This document shows positions 1 through 7,583 of a stretch of 64,000 nt of DNA, one piece after another. How positions within the stretch are numbered: position 1 is the first letter of the stretch; each line of letters opens with the position of its first letter. Where the stretch lies: positions 236,521 to 300,520 of the forward strand of contig NZ_LQMT02000014.1 in the NCBI RefSeq assembly GCF_001620365.2, written 5' to 3'. The position numbers were made by a program, and so were the translations under genes. The notes beneath the pieces were generated by a model, which had not been told where the DNA came from, made no database searches, and saw only the letters and a list, made by a program, of their open reading frames with translations. Source of the DNA: Amycolatopsis keratiniphila subsp. keratiniphila. Its GTDB lineage: Bacteria > Actinomycetota > Actinomycetes > Mycobacteriales > Pseudonocardiaceae.

Positions 1-363
1 GGTCAGGTAAATGCCCATTCGAGTCCTTCCAGGCGGAGACTGCTGAAACTAGTTCACGCTTCACCGAACGGAAAAGACCGGTTGAATCAATTCATACCAG
101 CGGCGGACGTGAGCCAGTCGATCATCACCGGCTCGGCCCAATTTCCCACGACTCGAAACAATTTCCGACACGCGCCGGAAAGGCTCGTCACCGGTCGGAG
201 AACCCGGCTTCACGACCGAGTGAGCGGCCACCACGAGACGTCACCACCCTCGTCCCATACCGGGGTTTCGCGCAGTACCGGGCACCCGATCGGCCGCCCG
301 GCACCGCGCATCCGGCCCAATCCGGCAAACAGGTGAACCTCTCCACAGACCCGATCGAGTTGT
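1..363. other. Leading intergenic region without a recognisable gene
   Basis: No open frame here has a convincing start, ribosome binding site or recognisable protein. The short frames on both strands look like arbitrary Arg/Pro/Ser-rich translations. The 3' end of the region leads into the promoter of the polyprenyl synthase gene. Confidence 0.5.
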
Positions 364-391
364 TTGACCCGGCATTACCCCTTGCTATGTT
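364..391 (+). promoter_or_regulatory. Probable sigma-70-type promoter of the polyprenyl synthase gene
   Basis: A TTGACC hexamer (364-369) lies 16 bp before a TATGTT hexamer (386-391). Transcription would begin near 398, leaving a leader of about 75 nt before the proposed TTG start at 474. This is pattern matching only. Confidence 0.5.
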
Positions 392-473
392 GATTTTGCG
401 CCCACCCCACTCGAATGGGTATCCGCGAATTGCGAAAAATCGCGGTTCACCGGGTCGAATGAAAGGGAGTCCG

Positions 474-1499
474 TTGACGACCATCGAGACCCATACCGGC
501 GCCCGGCCCGCCGGCGAGGTACTGACCTGGAGCCGGAATCTGCTCGATCCGGCACTGCGTGAAGCCGTCGACGGCTTGCCCGAATCGATGCGGCTCATCG
601 CCGGCTACCACTTCGGCTGGTGGGACGAACACGGCCGTCCGTCCACTTCGGACAGCGGGAAGGCCTTGCGGCCCGCATTGGCGTTGTTGTCGGCTCAAGC
701 GGTCGGCGGGGACGCCGAGATCGCCGTCCCGGTGGGCGTCGCGGTGGAGATGGTGCACAACTTCTCCCTGCTGCACGACGACGTGATGGACTCCGACACC
801 ACGCGGCGGCACCGGCCGACGGCCTGGACCGTGTTCGGCACCGGCGCGGCGATCCTCGCCGGGGACGCCCTGCTGTGCCGGGCCTTCGAGGTGCTGGCCC
901 CGTTCGGGCAGACCGCGCTGCGGGTGCTCAGCACCGCCGTGATCGACCTGCTGGAAGGGCAGAGCGCGGATCTGAAGTTCGAGGAACGCGGTGACGTCGA
1001 CACCGCCGAATGCGTCCGTATGGCCGAGGGGAAGACCGGCGCGTTGCTCGGGGCGTCGTGCACGCTCGGGGCGCTGGCCGGAGAAGGGAGGCAGGATCAG
1101 GTCGACCGGCTGACCGAGTACGGGAGGGCACTCGGGCTGGCGTTCCAGCACATCGACGATCTCCTCGGGATCTGGGGTGATCCGGCGGTGACCGGGAAAC
1201 CGGTCCACTCGGATCTTTCCAACCGGAAGAAGTCCCTGCCGGTGGTGGCCGCGCTCCACTCGGGGACGGACGCCGGGCGAGAGCTGGACGCCTTGTACCG
1301 CAAGGAAAACCTCGACGCCGCGGAGTTGCCCCACGCGGCGGAGCTGGTGGAACGGGCGGGCGGCCGGACGTGGAGCCAGGAGCAGGCCGACGCGCTCCTG
1401 ACCGGCGCGCTGCACCATCTCGCCGTCTCGAACCCGGCGCCCCGCCCAGGCGCCGAGCTCGCGGCCCTCGCGAAACTGGTGGTGCGGCGACGATATTGA
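474..1499 (+). CDS. Polyprenyl diphosphate synthase (trans-isoprenyl family)
   Basis: Builds a linear polyprenyl diphosphate by successive condensation of isopentenyl diphosphate with an allylic primer, in the cytoplasm. The first Asp-rich motif reads DDVMD (about residues 102-106), followed by an RRHRPT stretch. The second motif is the short form DDLLGIWGD (about 228-236) rather than full DDxxD, as in an actinobacterial subgroup whose members are often terpene-linked or encapsulin-associated. No encapsulin or cyclase gene is visible here. A TTG start at 474 was chosen because an AAAGGGAG ribosome binding site precedes it. An in-frame ATG at 459 has none, and the frame is open back to 333. 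Length of 341 aa is normal for the family. Chain length and product cannot be read from sequence. Confidence 0.85.
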   Translation: MTTIETHTGARPAGEVLTWSRNLLDPALREAVDGLPESMRLIAGYHFGWWDEHGRPSTSDSGKALRPALALLSAQAVGGDAEIAVPVGVAVEMVHNFSLLHDDVMDSDTTRRHRPTAWTVFGTGAAILAGDALLCRAFEVLAPFGQTALRVLSTAVIDLLEGQSADLKFEERGDVDTAECVRMAEGKTGALLGASCTLGALAGEGRQDQVDRLTEYGRALGLAFQHIDDLLGIWGDPAVTGKPVHSDLSNRKKSLPVVAALHSGTDAGRELDALYRKENLDAAELPHAAELVERAGGRTWSQEQADALLTGALHHLAVSNPAPRPGAELAALAKLVVRRRY

Positions 1500-1550
1500 A
1501 GGCGGGCGCGGTAAGGCAGGGGTGGGCGGGAAGAGCCCACCCCTGTCCCC

Positions 1551-1727
1551 TCAGAGCTTGTTGGCGGAGCTGAAGACACACCTCGAAAAAGGGCCCGAAC
1601 GCGTGAACCCGCCACGGCCGAAGGCCCCGCTATCGCGGTGGCAGAACGCCTGATCCGACATCGTGAGGTGTATGACCAGGCAGCGTCCTGCCGACGTCGA
1701 TCGCGGACGCGGGTTCACCGATAGACA
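1551..1727 (+). repeat. Structured dispersed element, copy A
   Basis: Copy of an element of about 180 bp that also occurs reversed at 17484-17665. It is closed by a perfect 10-bp inverted repeat, GTGAACCCGC (1603-1612) with GCGGGTTCAC (1709-1718). Inside are a GGCC-GAA-GGCC hairpin, a CCGC-TATC-GCGG hairpin, and a helix pairing 1640-1649 with 1683-1692 (one A-C mismatch). Copies A and B align without gaps from closing arm to closing arm. They differ mainly in the apical part, and two differences preserve pairing. The conserved part also shares a reading frame with copy B, but here a TGA interrupts it. It lies between convergent genes. Its function is unknown; a structured RNA or a small mobile repeat are both possible. 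Confidence 0.7.
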
Positions 1728-1733
1728 CTCGAG

Positions 1734-2861
1734 TCAGCGACCGGGCCGGGTCAGGCCCTTGTCCGCGGCACCACGGCTGAGGACGACCTCGTCGGTGGCC
1801 TTGAGCGCTTCCGCGCCGTCGTTCCCGGCCGGTCCCGCGGTCAGGTCGAGCAGCCGGATCGGCGGACCGAGCTGGACCAGCGTCGGAACGTATTCGGCCT
1901 TGTCGACCTTCCAGCGTTCGCCGTCCCGCACGAACCGGAACCGCGCCGCGGCGCCCTGTTCGGTCGAGCCCTTCGGCTCCGAATGCCGGGCGACGCTGTT
2001 GCCGAGACCGTAAGCGACCCACTTGCCGTTGATCTGCTCGAAGGGCTGCACCACGTGCGCGTGGTGGCCGATGATCAGGTCGATCGAGTCGTCACCGAGG
2101 AGTTTCTTCGCCAGCGTGCGCTGTTCGGCGGTCGGGTCGTGCTGGTATTCGGTCCCCCAGTGCAGGCTCGCGAGGACGACCTGGGCGCCCGCCTTCCGCG
2201 CGGCCTTGGCCTGGGCGATCACGTCTTCGGCGTCGATCTGGTTGACCAGCCAGGGTTTGCCCGCGGGCACCTTGATCCCGTTGAACCCGTAGGAGAAGGA
2301 GATCTGCGCGACCTTGACGCCGTTGACGTCGACGATCAGCGGCTTCTTCGCCTCTTCGGCCGAACGAGCCGAACCGGTGTGCTTGATCCCCGCTTCGTCG
2401 AGTTTGTCGAGCGTGCGGGTCGCGCCGTCCACACCTTGGTCGATCGTGTGGTTCGACGCCGTCGAGCAGTTGTCGTACCCGGTGTCCTTGAGCGCGTCGA
2501 CGATTTCGGGCGGCGCGCTGAAGGACGGGTAGCCGCTGTACGGCCCGCCCTTCGGCGCGAGCGGGGTCTCGAGGTGGCAGATGCCGAGGTCGGCCCCGGA
2601 GATCAGCGGCTTGATCCCGGCCAGCAGCGGCCGGTAGTCGATCTTGCCGCCGCCGTCCTCCTTCGCCTGCTCGGTCAGCGCGGGGTGGATCAGCACGTCA
2701 CCGGTGGCGACCACGGTGAACGACCCGTCCGGCGCCTGGCTCGTCTGCGGCGCAGCGGGCGCGGCGGGCGGTTCCCGCTGTTCAGGGGTGCCGCTGCACG
2801 CGGCGAGCAGGACGGCGGCGCCGAGGAGGGCGGTGGCTTGACGGACGTGCGAGCTGAACAT
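1734..2861 (-). CDS. CapA family lipoprotein (metallophosphatase-like, poly-gamma-glutamate synthesis type)
   Basis: The CapA fold is a calcineurin-like metallophosphoesterase relative first described in poly-gamma-glutamate capsule synthesis and hydrolysis; many actinobacterial members have no known substrate. The N-terminus carries a lipoprotein signal peptide ending in LLAAC, so the protein should be anchored outside the membrane. Visible family motifs are GDVLIHP near residue 55 and GHHAHVVQPFE near residue 270. The ATG at 2861 was preferred to an upstream GTG at 2894 because GAGGGA precedes it and the signal peptide starts directly. The protein is 375 aa. No capBC genes are nearby, so a capsule role is not supported. 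It is transcribed convergently with the polyprenyl synthase gene. Confidence 0.85.
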   Translation of the reverse strand: MFSSHVRQATALLGAAVLLAACSGTPEQREPPAAPAAPQTSQAPDGSFTVVATGDVLIHPALTEQAKEDGGGKIDYRPLLAGIKPLISGADLGICHLETPLAPKGGPYSGYPSFSAPPEIVDALKDTGYDNCSTASNHTIDQGVDGATRTLDKLDEAGIKHTGSARSAEEAKKPLIVDVNGVKVAQISFSYGFNGIKVPAGKPWLVNQIDAEDVIAQAKAARKAGAQVVLASLHWGTEYQHDPTAEQRTLAKKLLGDDSIDLIIGHHAHVVQPFEQINGKWVAYGLGNSVARHSEPKGSTEQGAAARFRFVRDGERWKVDKAEYVPTLVQLGPPIRLLDLTAGPAGNDGAEALKATDEVVLSRGAADKGLTRPGR

Positions 2862-2951
2862 CGATTCCCTCGATCGGGTGACAGTCCCCTCCATCCTGCC
2901 TTACGCGCGGTCACTGGACAGCGTCACGCCTGGTCGCGCAGTATCGCTGCC

Positions 2952-3371
2952 ATGACCGCGCGCCCCCGGTTCGGCCTGATCGCTTTCGTCGTCGCCGTGT
3001 TCTGGCTGACCGCGGCCTGCGGATCGTCGCCCGACCGGACGACGGCGGACGGCACCGCCGGGGCGATCGCGAACGCGATGACCGATGGCGACAATCCCGC
3101 GCTACTGGCCTTGACCTGCCCGCGCACGCCGGACAAGCCCGCCGCTCCCGACGAGCTGGTCTCCGGCGAAACACCGGTCACCGTCGGCAGCGTGGATCAG
3201 AAGGGACAGGCCGCGATGGTCGTCCTGAACGACCAGCGGAACGAGAAGCGCGCATACGGCGCGCTGCTGATCGAAGGCGACGACGGGAACTGGTGCATCT
3301 TCGGCTTCCGCAACTGCCCGCGCGAGGTGAAGGTGACCAGCTCGAATTTCGTGACGGTCTGCCGCGGCTGA
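2952..3371 (+). CDS. Small secreted lipoprotein of unknown function
   Basis: A 139-residue protein with a signal peptide ending in a TAAC lipobox (cysteine near residue 24). The mature part is short and contains several cysteines near the C-terminus (a WCIFGF...NCPRE stretch and a terminal VCRG), which could form disulfides. I recognise no family. It is divergent from the CapA gene with about 90 bp between starts, and is followed by the 21-bp-period array. The longer frame running back to 1983 is an antisense shadow of capA and was discarded. Confidence 0.7.
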   Translation: MTARPRFGLIAFVVAVFWLTAACGSSPDRTTADGTAGAIANAMTDGDNPALLALTCPRTPDKPAAPDELVSGETPVTVGSVDQKGQAAMVVLNDQRNEKRAYGALLIEGDDGNWCIFGFRNCPREVKVTSSNFVTVCRG

Positions 3372-3379
3372 CCCGGCCG

Positions 3380-3533
3380 ATGTCGCGTGATCGAACTCCG
3401 CACTCGCGTGATCAGAGACGTATCTCGCGTGATCAGAGGCCGCACACCGTGATCGCTCCTCAATCACGCGAGTTCGCCGCTCAATCACGCGAGTTCGGCG
3501 TCCAATCACGCGAGTTCGCCGTCTGATCACGGG
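3380..3533. repeat. 21-bp-period inverted array between convergent genes
   Basis: CGCGTGATC starts at 3384, 3405 and 3426 (exactly 21 bp apart), with a weaker ACCGTGATC at 3446. The second half carries the same word on the opposite strand, CAATCACGCGAG at 3461, 3482 and 3503, with TGATCACG at 3524, again every 21 bp. The whole is a large inverted repeat of about four units per arm with two-helical-turn spacing. It sits between the 3' ends of the small lipoprotein gene and dinB. Confidence 0.8.
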
Positions 3534-3536
3534 GCC

Positions 3537-4853
3537 TCAGGCCAGGCAGTCGCCGGGCTCGCCCCGGCGTAGCGCCGGATCCTCCTGCGTGAAGGTCCGC
3601 GCCACCCCCGGCCCGCTGGATCGCGTCTCGAACCGGACGGTCACCCGGCCGTGTCCGGCGCCCTGCACCCAACCGGTGCCGAACTCGTCGTGCACGACGT
3701 CGTCGCCGGGCCGCCAGCTCGACGCGACCACGGGCGCCGGCGCGGGCGCCCGCTCGACCACCGGCACGTCCGGAGCCTGCACGGAAAGCGTGAACAGCGG
3801 ATCCTGATGCGGCACCGAAAGCCCGGACAACGCGACACCGGCCAGCCGCACACCGCCGAATTCGGCCGGGTCGATCAGCAGCCGTTCCGCCATCGCGGCG
3901 AGCTGGTCGAATTCGTCGGTGGGCGAGGCCATCGTCTCCGAACGCGTCACCGTGCTGAAGTCGGTGTGCCGCAGTTTCACCACCACCGTCCGCGCGACCC
4001 GGCCGGCGTTGACGAGCCGCCGGTGCGCGTGCACGGCGAGGTCGCGGACCTCGCGCCGCAGGCTCGGCAGGTCGATCAGGTCCCGGTCGAAGGTCGTCTC
4101 CGCGCTGACCTGCTTGAGCTCCGCGCGGTCGGACACCGGCCGGTCGTCGACGCCGGTGGCCAGCCGCCGCAGGTCCCGCCCGACCACACTGCCCAAAGTG
4201 GACACCGCGTCGGCGTCGGAGAGCGCGGTCAGCTGCCCCAGTGTCCGGACGCCGATCGCCCGTAGTTTCCCCTCCGCCACCGGGCCGATCCCCCACAGCA
4301 CCCTGGTCGGCAGCGGGGCGAGGAAATCGCGTTCGGTGCCCTGGTCGACGACGAGCAGCCCGTCCGGCTTCGCCAGATCCGAAGCGACCTTCGCGACCTG
4401 TTTCCCCGACGCCGCCCCGATCGACGCGACCAGGCCGACGTCGGAGCGGATGTGCTCCCGCAGGCGCGCGCCGAACTCCCGCACGCCTTCCGACGACGCG
4501 CCGACCAGCGACGGCGGTTCCGCGAAGGCCTCGTCGAGGGAGATCCGTTCCAGCACGGGCGCGTACGTGGCGACGAGGTCGAACACCCGCGTGCTCAGCA
4601 GTTCGTACAGTTTGAACCGCGGCGGCAGGATGACCCCGTTCGGCGGCAGCAGCCGCCGGGCCTGCGACATCGGCATCGCCGATTTGATCCCGTGTTCGCG
4701 CGCCTGGTAGCTCGCCCCGGCGACCACGCCGCGCGGGCCCGCGCCGCCGACCAGGACCGGACGGTGCGCCAGGGTCGGCCGGGTCAGCTGTTCACAGGAG
4801 GCGTAGAACGCGTCCATGTCCAGGTGGATGACCCACCGGTCATGCCCGCCCAT
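3537..4853 (-). CDS. dinB: Y-family DNA polymerase IV
   Basis: Error-prone translesion polymerase acting on damaged template in the cytoplasm. The metal-binding motif DMDAFYASCE lies at residues 12-21 (Asp12) and RISLDEAF holds the second acidic pair (Asp107-Glu108). The helix-hairpin-helix region (LWGIGPVAEGKL) and little-finger domain follow. The final 65 residues (GDDVVHDEFGTGWV onwards) form a small beta-rich tail like those at the C-termini of PcrA-type helicases, seen in some actinobacterial DinB proteins. The ATG at 4853 overlaps the upstream regulator gene by 14 nt, so it is probably the last gene of a three-gene operon. No SOS box is visible at the operon start. Confidence 0.93.
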   Translation of the reverse strand: MGGHDRWVIHLDMDAFYASCEQLTRPTLAHRPVLVGGAGPRGVVAGASYQAREHGIKSAMPMSQARRLLPPNGVILPPRFKLYELLSTRVFDLVATYAPVLERISLDEAFAEPPSLVGASSEGVREFGARLREHIRSDVGLVASIGAASGKQVAKVASDLAKPDGLLVVDQGTERDFLAPLPTRVLWGIGPVAEGKLRAIGVRTLGQLTALSDADAVSTLGSVVGRDLRRLATGVDDRPVSDRAELKQVSAETTFDRDLIDLPSLRREVRDLAVHAHRRLVNAGRVARTVVVKLRHTDFSTVTRSETMASPTDEFDQLAAMAERLLIDPAEFGGVRLAGVALSGLSVPHQDPLFTLSVQAPDVPVVERAPAPAPVVASSWRPGDDVVHDEFGTGWVQGAGHGRVTVRFETRSSGPGVARTFTQEDPALRRGEPGDCLA

Positions 4854-5163
4854 CGCCCGGCACCTCGAGAAGACGGTGCAGGGCCTTCGTGTACTCCTCG
4901 AACGCGGCCCGGCCGCGGGTGGTCAGCTCGACCAGCGTCACCGGCGTGCGATGTTCGAAGGCCTTGGTGATCCCGACGTAGCCGGCGTCCTCGAGTTTGC
5001 GCAGATGCGTCGACAGGTTGCCCGGCGTCATGTCCAGCAGTTGCTGCAACCGCGGGAAGGTGATGCTGTCCCCCGGCCCCAGGCTCGACAGGGCCACCGT
5101 GACCCGCAGCCGCGCCTGCGCGTGGATCACCGGATCGAGCTGGGGCAGCCCGTCGTCGGTCAT
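4840..5163 (-). CDS. Winged-helix transcriptional regulator (MarR/ArsR-like, HTH_27 type)
   Basis: A 107-residue regulator consisting almost entirely of one winged helix: the LQQLLDMTPGNLSTHLRKLE segment is the helix-turn-helix, followed by the wing (VTLVELTTRGR). Such small regulators typically pair with a co-transcribed multipass membrane protein, as here: its ATG overlaps the stop of the 5160-5789 gene by 4 nt. It then overlaps dinB by 14 nt, which suggests translational coupling through all three genes. The ligand is unknown. The frame extends upstream to 5649, but that part is shadow of the membrane-protein gene. Confidence 0.85.
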   Translation of the reverse strand: MTDDGLPQLDPVIHAQARLRVTVALSSLGPGDSITFPRLQQLLDMTPGNLSTHLRKLEDAGYVGITKAFEHRTPVTLVELTTRGRAAFEEYTKALHRLLEVPGDGRA

Positions 5164-5789
5164 CGCGCCCGTACCAGGAAGACCAGGGACGCCACCAGGA
5201 AGCCACCGCCGCCCGCGACGCTCAGCACGAGGAAGTTGTACGGTCCCCCGGCAAGCACGCTCGCCGCGCCGCACGCGATGATCCACACGCCGAGGCCGTA
5301 CTGCAGTTTGCTCTGCCACAGCATTCCGCCGGCGAGGTACATCAAGCCGGTCAGCATGAGCGCGGTCCCGGACCACAGCAACGGGACCAGGTCGGCGTCG
5401 ATGCCCAGCCGGATCAGCGCGGTGTTCACCACCGTCAGCCCGCCGAACGCGATCATCCAGCTCCACCCGTACATCGCGCCGACGAGCCGCGACGGGCCGT
5501 GTACGCCGCGGCTCGAACGGATGCCGTAGATCGCCGAGTACGTCATGGCCCCGGCGAAACCGACGACGGTGAGCACGGCGGCGACCCACAGCGGCATCAG
5601 GGCGGTCGGCGGGGCGGAGACGTAGATCAGCCCGAAACCGAACAGCCACACCAGACCCCAGATACCGAGCAGCACGGCCGGATTCGGCCCGATCTCGCGC
5701 CGGGTCCGCTCGGCCTGCGTGGCGATGAGCGCGAGCGACTCCTCGGGCGTCATCGGCCGCTCGTCGCCGTCCCGTTCATCCTCCACCAC
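5160..5789 (-). CDS. Multipass membrane protein paired with the winged-helix regulator
   Basis: A 209-residue protein with a charged cytoplasmic N-terminus (about 40 residues with TPEESLALIATQAERTRREI) followed by about five to six hydrophobic segments. It starts the operon that continues into the regulator and dinB. The family recurs next to HTH_27-type regulators in actinobacteria, but its function is not known to me. It may be a membrane sensor or sequestering partner of the regulator; that is inference from coupling only. Confidence 0.7.
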   Translation of the reverse strand: MVEDERDGDERPMTPEESLALIATQAERTRREIGPNPAVLLGIWGLVWLFGFGLIYVSAPPTALMPLWVAAVLTVVGFAGAMTYSAIYGIRSSRGVHGPSRLVGAMYGWSWMIAFGGLTVVNTALIRLGIDADLVPLLWSGTALMLTGLMYLAGGMLWQSKLQYGLGVWIIACGAASVLAGGPYNFLVLSVAGGGGFLVASLVFLVRAR

Positions 5790-5809
5790 TTGGGAAAACT
5801 AACACGGGT

Positions 5810-6541
5810 TCACAGCCTCGCCGTGTCGAGCCGGAACCTCGCCATCACCACGAGCGCGGGCACCACCAGCCACGCCGCGAGCACTCCGACGGCGGTCAGC
5901 AGGCCCGAACCGCCGAGCACCGGCGCACGGCCGATCTCGCCGAGCCAGTACGTCGGCATGAGGTGCCCGGCGGTGTTCATCCAGCCGGGCAGGACCTGCA
6001 GCGGGATCCACAATCCGCCGAACATGCCCAGCGGCAGCATCAGCGCGCCGGTCACGGCCTGGACGGTGTCGCCCTTGCCGAACAGACCGATCATCAAGCC
6101 CAGTACGGCGAAGGGCAGCGTCCCGAGCCACAGCGTGCCGAAGATCGTGAGCCACTGGCCGATTTCGAGCCGGATGCCGCGGATCATCCCGGCCGCGAAG
6201 ATCACCAGCAGGACGGGCAAGGCGACGAACAATCCGGCCGCCACCTTGACCATCAGGTAGCCGGGCGCCCGCAACGGTGTCAGCCGCAGGGTGCGCTGCC
6301 AGCCGTCGGTGCGCTCGGTGGCGACGCGGGTGCCGGTGAACAGCGCGGCGGTCATGGCGCCGTACGCGGCCATGTTCACCATGGTCACGGTCGCCGTCGA
6401 GATCCCCGGGGCGATGTCGCGGGCGCCGAAGATCCCGCCGAACAACAGGAACATCGCCAGCGGCATACCGATGGTGAACAACGCGAACTGCGGGCTGCGG
6501 ACGATGCGCTTGATCTCCAGCGCGAGATAGTCCAGGTTCAT
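5810..6541 (-). CDS. ABC-2 type transporter permease
   Basis: Integral membrane half of an ABC exporter: 243 residues with about six membrane segments, and a motif (VATERTDGWQRTLRLTPL) like the cytoplasmic loop after the second segment in ABC-2 permeases. Its ATG overlaps the stop of the ATPase gene by 4 nt. Exporters of this layout move lipids, antibiotics or peptides; nothing in the sequence identifies the substrate. Confidence 0.88.
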   Translation of the reverse strand: MNLDYLALEIKRIVRSPQFALFTIGMPLAMFLLFGGIFGARDIAPGISTATVTMVNMAAYGAMTAALFTGTRVATERTDGWQRTLRLTPLRAPGYLMVKVAAGLFVALPVLLVIFAAGMIRGIRLEIGQWLTIFGTLWLGTLPFAVLGLMIGLFGKGDTVQAVTGALMLPLGMFGGLWIPLQVLPGWMNTAGHLMPTYWLGEIGRAPVLGGSGLLTAVGVLAAWLVVPALVVMARFRLDTARL

Positions 6542-7440
6542 CTCAAGGCTCCTTCAGCCTCGTCGGCGGTCAGCGCGATGAAGGCTTCTTCCAGTCCCAC
6601 AGCGGTGATTTCGATGTTCGCGGCGAGCGGGAACTCGCGCAGCAGGCCGCGGATGGCGGCATCGGAGTCGGCACAGTTCAGTTCCGCGTGCCCCGCACGC
6701 AACACGGCCCGCGAGACCCCGGGCAGCGCGGCGAGCGCGGCTTGGGTGGCGTCCGGGACGACGGCGCGCAGCACCCGCCCGGCGACCGCGGCCCGCACGT
6801 CGCCGACGGGACCGTCCGCGACGACCCGGCCGTGCCGCATGAGCACGACGCGGTCCGCGTAATCCTCGGCCTCGGCGAGGTAGTGCGTCGCGAAGAGGAC
6901 GGTGCGGCCCGTCTCGGTGTACTCGCGCATCGACGCCCAGAACCGGCGCCGCCCGTCGACGTCCATGGCCGCGGTGGGTTCGTCGAGCACCAGCAGATCC
7001 GGATCGCCGACCAGCGCGAGCGCGAACCGGACCCGCTGCTGTTCGCCGCCGGAGAGCTTGCCGCAGCGACGGTTCGCGTATTCGGTGACGCCTGCCCGCT
7101 TGAGCACATCGCGGACCGGCAGCGGATTCCGGTGCAGTGACGCGAACAGGCCGACGAGTTCGGCGACCGTGGCGTCCCGCAGCAGCGTCCCGTTCTGCGC
7201 CATCGCGCCGACCATCCCCCGGTCCATCGCCTCGGCCGCGCCGAGCCCGGCGACCCGGACCTGGCCGGAGTCCGGCCTGCTCAGCCCCAGCAGCATGTCG
7301 ATGGTGGTCGACTTGCCCGCGCCGTTCGGGCCGAGCAGCGCCACCACCTCCCCTGGCGCGACCCGCACGCTGACGTCTTCGACGGCCAGGACGTCACCGA
7401 AGCGCTTGACCAGCCCTTCGAGGCTGAACGCGTCCGCCAT
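6538..7440 (-). CDS. ABC transporter ATP-binding protein (DrrA/CcmA-like)
   Basis: ATPase partner of the downstream permease. Walker A (GPNGAGKST, about residues 38-46), signature (LSGGEQQRV) and Walker B (LLVLDEPT) are intact. A C-terminal accessory domain of about 85 residues is typical of exporter ATPases. Start ATG 7440 was chosen for the GGGGAGA ribosome binding site directly upstream; the frame continues to 7497, across the palindromic operator. An inverted repeat 44-60 bp upstream probably controls the pair. No regulator gene is adjacent. Confidence 0.9.
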   Translation of the reverse strand: MADAFSLEGLVKRFGDVLAVEDVSVRVAPGEVVALLGPNGAGKSTTIDMLLGLSRPDSGQVRVAGLGAAEAMDRGMVGAMAQNGTLLRDATVAELVGLFASLHRNPLPVRDVLKRAGVTEYANRRCGKLSGGEQQRVRFALALVGDPDLLVLDEPTAAMDVDGRRRFWASMREYTETGRTVLFATHYLAEAEDYADRVVLMRHGRVVADGPVGDVRAAVAGRVLRAVVPDATQAALAALPGVSRAVLRAGHAELNCADSDAAIRGLLREFPLAANIEITAVGLEEAFIALTADEAEGALR

Positions 7441-7468
7441 GACTCTCCCCCTTCGAGCACTCTGAAAT

Positions 7469-7500
7469 ACAAAGCTCACTCGCACTTTGTAACACAAAGT
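7469..7500. promoter_or_regulatory. Probable operator upstream of the ABC exporter genes
   Basis: A perfect inverted repeat ACTTTGT-AAC-ACAAAGT occupies 7484-7500, and an additional half-site ACAAAGC lies at 7469-7475. It sits just upstream of the ATPase start. Palindromes of this kind are typical of PadR, TetR or GntR-like repressors; the protein is not encoded next to it. Confidence 0.55.
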
Positions 7501-7522
7501 CCCCTACCGCAGAAAGTCCCAA

Positions 7523-7579
7523 AGTCCGTGAAGGCCTCCTTGAGGGACTCTGGGTCCCTCAAGGAGGCCTTCACGGACT
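7523..7579. terminator. Long perfect palindrome (26-bp arms), likely terminator
   Basis: Bases 7523-7548 are the exact reverse complement of 7554-7579, with a 5-nt loop. It lies just beyond the stop of the aminopeptidase gene on the minus strand, where it can act as a terminator, although no U-tract follows. Its arm begins GTGAAGG and resembles the palindromes at 10617 and 15104. Confidence 0.65.
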
Positions 7580-7583
7580 GGGG

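Noticed and set aside
1551..1727. Cobalamin-type or other known riboswitch
   Set aside because: A GCCCCGC...GCGG segment superficially recalls the cobalamin core, but the B12-box and other conserved blocks are missing, and no B12 gene follows.
3380..3533. CRISPR array
   Set aside because: Repeats are about 10-14 bp with 21-bp period, the inter-word bases are not unique spacers, orientation flips midway, and no cas gene is present.
3537..5789. SOS control of the dinB operon
   Set aside because: No TCGAAC-N4-GTTCGA-like box was seen upstream of 5789 or within the overlapping starts.
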